Source of the DNA: Corynebacterium choanae
GTDB lineage: Bacteria > Actinomycetota > Actinomycetes > Mycobacteriales > Mycobacteriaceae
Assembly (NCBI RefSeq): GCF_003813965.1
Contig: NZ_CP033896.1
Span: 2,108,001-2,172,000 of the forward strand
DNA length: 64,000 nucleotides
Direction of reading: 5' to 3'
The stretch's first letter is position 1; every line of letters starts with the position of its first letter. A program made the position numbers and the translations under genes. Shown in pieces: positions 61,191 to 64,000 of this stretch. Under the pieces are notes generated by a model. It ran no database searches and was not told the origin of the DNA. It was given only the letters and a program-made list of their open reading frames with translations.

Positions 61191-61262
61191 AGGGAACGAC
61201 GGGAATCGAACCCGCGTCTTCAGCTTGGAAGGCTGAGGTATTAGCCACTATACGACGTTCCC
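61188..61262 (-). tRNA. tRNA-Gly (TCC)
   Basis: Acceptor GGGAACG/CGTTCCC, D-arm with AGTGGCTAATA, anticodon stem-loop TCAGCCTTCCAAGCTGA with anticodon TCC, T-arm GCGGGTTCGATTCCCGT. The CCA end is encoded (61188-61190). Confidence 0.95.
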
Positions 61263-61839
61263 AGCGATAAATTTTTGATGCTTACTTTCCTCGCGACTAT
61301 TTGCGGCGCTTTAAAAAGCAGCACAGGAAACTTTAGCGCACACCCTCCTCAATGATCAAATAGGCCAGGTGAACGCGATTTTGCTTCCACCTTGTTCCAC
61401 CTCGCAATTACCCCACCTACGCGTGGTAACGCCGCATTAGGCCACCATTTCCCAACCACGCCAATCACTCCGCCAGGCTTGCAGCAACCGCGCCGGCTAC
61501 CACCATTACCCTCTGATGGATTGTCCACATTGGTCACCGTTGCGCCACCGCCGGTCACGCAACGCACAGACTTCTCCGACAGCCCGCTTAGGCTAACCTT
61601 GTACCGCGGAACACTTTCACCCACGCATAGGTGCACCTGCCCCCTTGGTAACCACACACCCCTCGCAATACCGAAACCCTGTAGGATCCCCAAAGAATTG
61701 CCTGCATTTCGCCTCATTCTTCCTGCTCAGACTTCATTTCCACAGCAGAATCCAGGATTTACTAGCCCCCGTCAACACACAGACAATCCAAAAAATTCCT
61801 AAGAGTTTTCAAATACACAGCTAGCCCCACATGGGTGTA

Positions 61840-61899
61840 AAACCGCAATTTTTACATATTCGCAGGTAACTTCACGTTACCGCAGGTAGATTGCGGTTT
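61840..61899. repeat. Nested inverted repeat upstream of the HTH gene
   Basis: The outer arms AAACCGCAAT (61840-61849) and ATTGCGGTTT (61890-61899) pair perfectly. Inside is a second perfect stem, GGTAAC (61865-61870) and GTTACC (61876-61881), with a direct repeat CGCAGGTA on both sides. It lies 190 bases before the HTH gene and may be an operator or structured leader. Confidence 0.55.
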
Positions 61900-62078
61900 A
61901 ATGGTATGCCCATTTATCAATGAGGATATTGGCTAGCTCATGCAACCGAGCAAGGTTCCGATTCACCGTGTTCCGAATCCAACAAAACCGAATACTAGGG
62001 GGCACTCAGCGCTTGCCCCTCCCTATCGACGGATAAAGTTGCCTGCGGAATTCTTATTTTCCCCTCAACTTGGCTCCA

Positions 62079-62084
62079 TACAAT
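62079..62084 (+). promoter_or_regulatory. -10 box for the small HTH gene (leaderless)
   Basis: TACAAT, 7 bases before the ATG at 62092. Confidence 0.6.
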
Positions 62085-62091
62085 GTCCCCC

Positions 62092-62319
62092 ATGCATCCA
62101 AAAATCATTGACTCGGAAACCGGACGAGAGCTGTGGACTGCAATCGAATGTGCACGTTTCTCCGGGACTGCCCGAGGGACATTTACCAGTTATGCCGGCC
62201 GTGACCGGGCTCCCCGCCCGGTGGCTAAGCTCCACGGACTCACGTTGTGGGATTCCAAAGACGTGCGGGAATGGGTGGAAAAGCGAAACGCCGCAAAACG
62301 GCAAAACACCGAAGAGTAA
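62092..62319 (+). CDS. Small helix-turn-helix DNA-binding protein
   Basis: 75 residues from the ATG at 62092, preferred over 62083 because the -10 box TACAAT ends 7 bases upstream (62083 would lie within that box). The sequence LWTAIECARFSGTARGTFTS then LTLWDSKDVREWVEKR has the pattern of AlpA/excisionase-like or MerR-type winged helix proteins: a wing-like PRPV and a terminal helix after WD..DV. It may be a solitary regulator or a prophage relic; no integrase or phage gene is near. Confidence 0.65.
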   Translation: MHPKIIDSETGRELWTAIECARFSGTARGTFTSYAGRDRAPRPVAKLHGLTLWDSKDVREWVEKRNAAKRQNTEE

Positions 62320-62695
62320 AAGCTGCTCGGGCGGTCACCCCTACCAACCATTCGGCAACCTGGTGATGCTGACCCGCCTCAGCGCAATACCACGGTAGTC
62401 AGTGACTTTGATCCCGGCGTGTGTGGTGGACACAGCAGCCCAGTTCGAAGCTGGTCAACGATTTTCATAGTGTTCTCGAGCCCCCAAGGTGTGTGGGGGC
62501 TCGACTCATTTCCCAGCAAGTCGATGACCACGGTTATTCCTGCCGGGAACTCAAGCGACCATCACAACCGTTGTATCCAATGAAGTCCCTCACCGGAGTA
62601 ATGCATACCCCAGTCCAATGATTGCGATCCTGCAACCGCTAGTGCTGCGCTGGTGACATTATCGTTGGTGCCGTGCGAGAATCGAGTGAATTGAC
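62320..62695. other. Region after the HTH gene
   Basis: About 375 bases with the hairpin at 62477-62503. No gene is recognised. Confidence 0.4.
62477..62503 (+). terminator. Terminator-like hairpin after the HTH gene
   Basis: CGAGCCCCC / GGGGGCTCG, perfect 9-bp stem with a 9-base loop, 157 bases past the HTH gene stop; no T run. Confidence 0.6.
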
Positions 62696-63547
62696 GTGCA
62701 AAATCTTCTTCTGCTCATGCTGTTTGTGGCAGTGATTGTGTTTATCGCTGCAAAAATGACCAATCGCCAGCAGCTCCCCGCAGCACAATCTGGTGTTGCA
62801 CTCGGTGCCGGACAGGGTCAGTCCGCACACGGGCAGCTCGACTTTGCTGACGCGCTGGCTGATGCCCGCCGCTGGACTGAACGTCTCGGCGGCCAGGTGT
62901 TGAATCTCACCGGCAGCGACGCCGCCTCGACACAAGCGCTGGCTGATGCAGCAGAACGGTTTACCGCCGCAAATTCCGCGTTATCTCAGGCGCAGACAGT
63001 GCGTCAGGCACTCCTCGCTCGGGAATCAGCATTAGAGGGGCTCTACTACGTAGACGCCGCCCGAGAGATCATGGGGATGCCCAAAGGCCCAAAGCTTCCC
63101 CCGTTGGAAGGGCAGCAAGTCGCCGGCCAAGTCACCGAAACCCGCACCATCAACTATGAAGGTCAGCAAGTTACTGCCTCACCTGTTGCCACTGCTGCCA
63201 CCCCGAACTATTACCCTGGTGGCCGGGTTGCCGGTCGACCGGTGCCGGCCGGCTGGTATTCCACTCCTTGGTGGGCATCAGCTCTTGCCTCCGGCATGTG
63301 GACTGCCGGATCGGTGCTCATGTTCTCTTCTCTCTTCCACGGAATGTCCGGGATCGGCTACAACGCTGATGCGTTTGCAGCTGGTGTTGGTGACGGCACC
63401 GACATGCTTGGCGGCGATATGCTCGGCGGGGATACCGCCGGGCTCGGCGATTCGCTCGGCGGAGATGGCGGCGGACTGTTTGATGGTGGGTTCTTCGGCG
63501 GCGACGGCGGTGGCCTATTTGACGGAGGCTTCGACTTCGACCTGTAA
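62696..63547 (+). CDS. Membrane protein with Gly/Asp/Phe-rich tail, unknown function
   Basis: 283 residues from a GTG at 62696 (no clear ribosome binding site; start likely but not certain). An N-terminal membrane helix (LLLLMLFVAVIVFIAAKM) is followed by a helical region with heptad-like Ala/Leu (about 48-120). A second hydrophobic part is near 195-225 (WWASALASGMWTAGSVLMFS). A striking tail of about 50 residues follows, made of GGD/GGGLFDGGF repeats ending FDFDL. The tail resembles those of bacterial TPM/YgcG-like or stress-type proteins but the family is not recognised. Confidence 0.75.
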   Translation: MQNLLLLMLFVAVIVFIAAKMTNRQQLPAAQSGVALGAGQGQSAHGQLDFADALADARRWTERLGGQVLNLTGSDAASTQALADAAERFTAANSALSQAQTVRQALLARESALEGLYYVDAAREIMGMPKGPKLPPLEGQQVAGQVTETRTINYEGQQVTASPVATAATPNYYPGGRVAGRPVPAGWYSTPWWASALASGMWTAGSVLMFSSLFHGMSGIGYNADAFAAGVGDGTDMLGGDMLGGDTAGLGDSLGGDGGGLFDGGFFGGDGGGLFDGGFDFDL

Positions 63548-64000
63548 CAAGGCAGTCACTGTCACCTGTTACTCGAAGCAAGTCAAAAACAGCGAAGAAG
63601 CAAGAACAAAAGCACACAAGCCGACACCGCCCCTGCAGCGGCGACGATCTGTTCGTCACAAGCAGTGGGCGGTGTCGCCGTTGTTTTGATGTCGCTGTCG
63701 TGCTGCAGTGCCTTCGTCAATCTGCAACGCCGATTCGAAAAAATCTGGTGCACCACGCACCTGCAATGGGCTTATATCCACACGGGTCTGCACCAAGCCA
63801 GCAATCTCGTGGCCAGTTTCACGACACGACCATACATTCAGCAGCGCAAACAACCCCACCATTACACAGTCAAAGACCACAGATTTCGCGGAGCAGAACC
63901 ACACCCGCAAGCCCATCCACACCCTTAAAGCAGTTCCATATCCCCTTGGTAAGAAGTCATCTGCGAGAAGAAAAAATAGCCAGCAGCAGCGAATAATCAT
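63548..64000. other. Right end of the window
   Basis: The terminator at 63623-63687 is followed by about 310 bases where no gene is supported. A minus-strand frame reaches the window edge (63656-64000) but shows no family features. Confidence 0.4.
63623..63687 (+). terminator. Terminator after the Gly/Asp-tail gene
   Basis: GACACCGCCC (63623-63632) pairs with GGGCGGTGTC (63667-63676), with an inner GACGA/TCGTC stem; GCCGTTGTTTT follows on the plus strand, 75 bases after the stop codon. Confidence 0.8.

Larger units (their letters stand above)
61263..62091. other. Region between tRNA-Gly and the HTH gene
   Basis: About 830 bases with no credible gene; a Pro/Thr-rich frame at 61392-61802 has no family features. 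It includes the inverted repeat at 61840-61899. Confidence 0.45.

Noticed and set aside
61392..61802. 136-codon Pro/Thr-rich frame
   Set aside because: No binding site, no family features, composition typical of random frames in this sequence.
62092..62319. Prophage or integrative element near the tRNA genes
   Set aside because: Apart from the excisionase-like HTH protein there is no integrase, no phage gene and no duplicated tRNA 3' end visible.
63656..64000. Minus-strand frame reaching the window edge
   Set aside because: Hydrophobic start but no family pattern; it overlaps the terminator of the plus-strand gene. It cannot be judged without the neighbouring sequence.

Overview
The window looks like a chromosomal segment of a Corynebacterium (order Mycobacteriales, Actinobacteria). 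It is moderately GC-rich and has no insertion sequences, CRISPR arrays or rRNA. Its central and right parts follow the classic mycobacterial/corynebacterial order: lepA - rpsT - holA - comEC - comEA - degV - gpgP - rsfS - nadD - proA - (unkdh) - proB - obgE - rpmA - rplU - rne - ndk - folC - valS - (mdh) - clpX - clpP2 - clpP1 - tig. The 2-hydroxyacid dehydrogenase between proA and proB, known from the C. glutamicum proB-unkdh-proA locus, supports Corynebacterium. No species is assigned.

Layout. 1-4148 is the end of an oligopeptide/dipeptide ABC transporter operon: partial binding protein, two permeases and a fused double ATPase. 4382-9906 is an accessory stretch with a secreted Ala/Thr-rich protein, a low-complexity gene followed in frame by a possible continuation past an amber codon, a proline-iminopeptidase-like hydrolase and a secreted CAP-domain protein. 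11510-16818 holds three paralogous lipid/diacylglycerol-kinase-like genes on the minus strand, separated by about 1 kb non-coding spacers; the third has altered active-site motifs. 17191-28155 is housekeeping: translation factor LepA, a PemK/MazF-like protein, S20, DNA polymerase III delta, competence-type ComEC/ComEA, DegV, GpgP, RsfS and NadD. 28368-33683 has a secreted cutinase-type esterase and the proline genes. 34039-42908 is obgE, L27, L21, a very long RNase E/G and ndk. 43015-45925 interrupts the conserved ndk-folC neighbourhood with a large unknown membrane protein and a heavily decayed alpha/beta-hydrolase pseudogene. 45947-52368 is a DUF4233-like membrane protein, folC, valS and mdh. 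53482-59681 is a TetR regulator, clpX, clpP2, clpP1 and the trigger factor gene. The right end has tRNA-Pro, an MT0933-type small antitoxin-like protein, tRNA-Gly, a small helix-turn-helix protein and a Gly/Asp-tailed membrane protein.

How it works together. Most genes are core functions: protein quality control (ClpXP1P2 with trigger factor), translation (EF4, S20, L21, L27, ValRS, Obg, RsfS), proline synthesis, NAD, folate and nucleotide metabolism. Several start codons lie 7-8 bases after a TANNNT -10 box (PemK-like, nadD, proB, ndk, the 603-residue protein, valS, the HTH gene), which points to leaderless mRNAs. Intergenic space is large for a bacterium and holds many hairpins. Some are clear terminators. 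Others are long imperfect inverted repeats, with an outer perfect stem, internal loops and an inner stem, whose role is not obvious.

Limits: all calls come from reading the sequence and its translations. No database or folding program was run. Start codons were chosen from ribosome binding sites, -10 boxes and family length. Weakly supported starts are marked.
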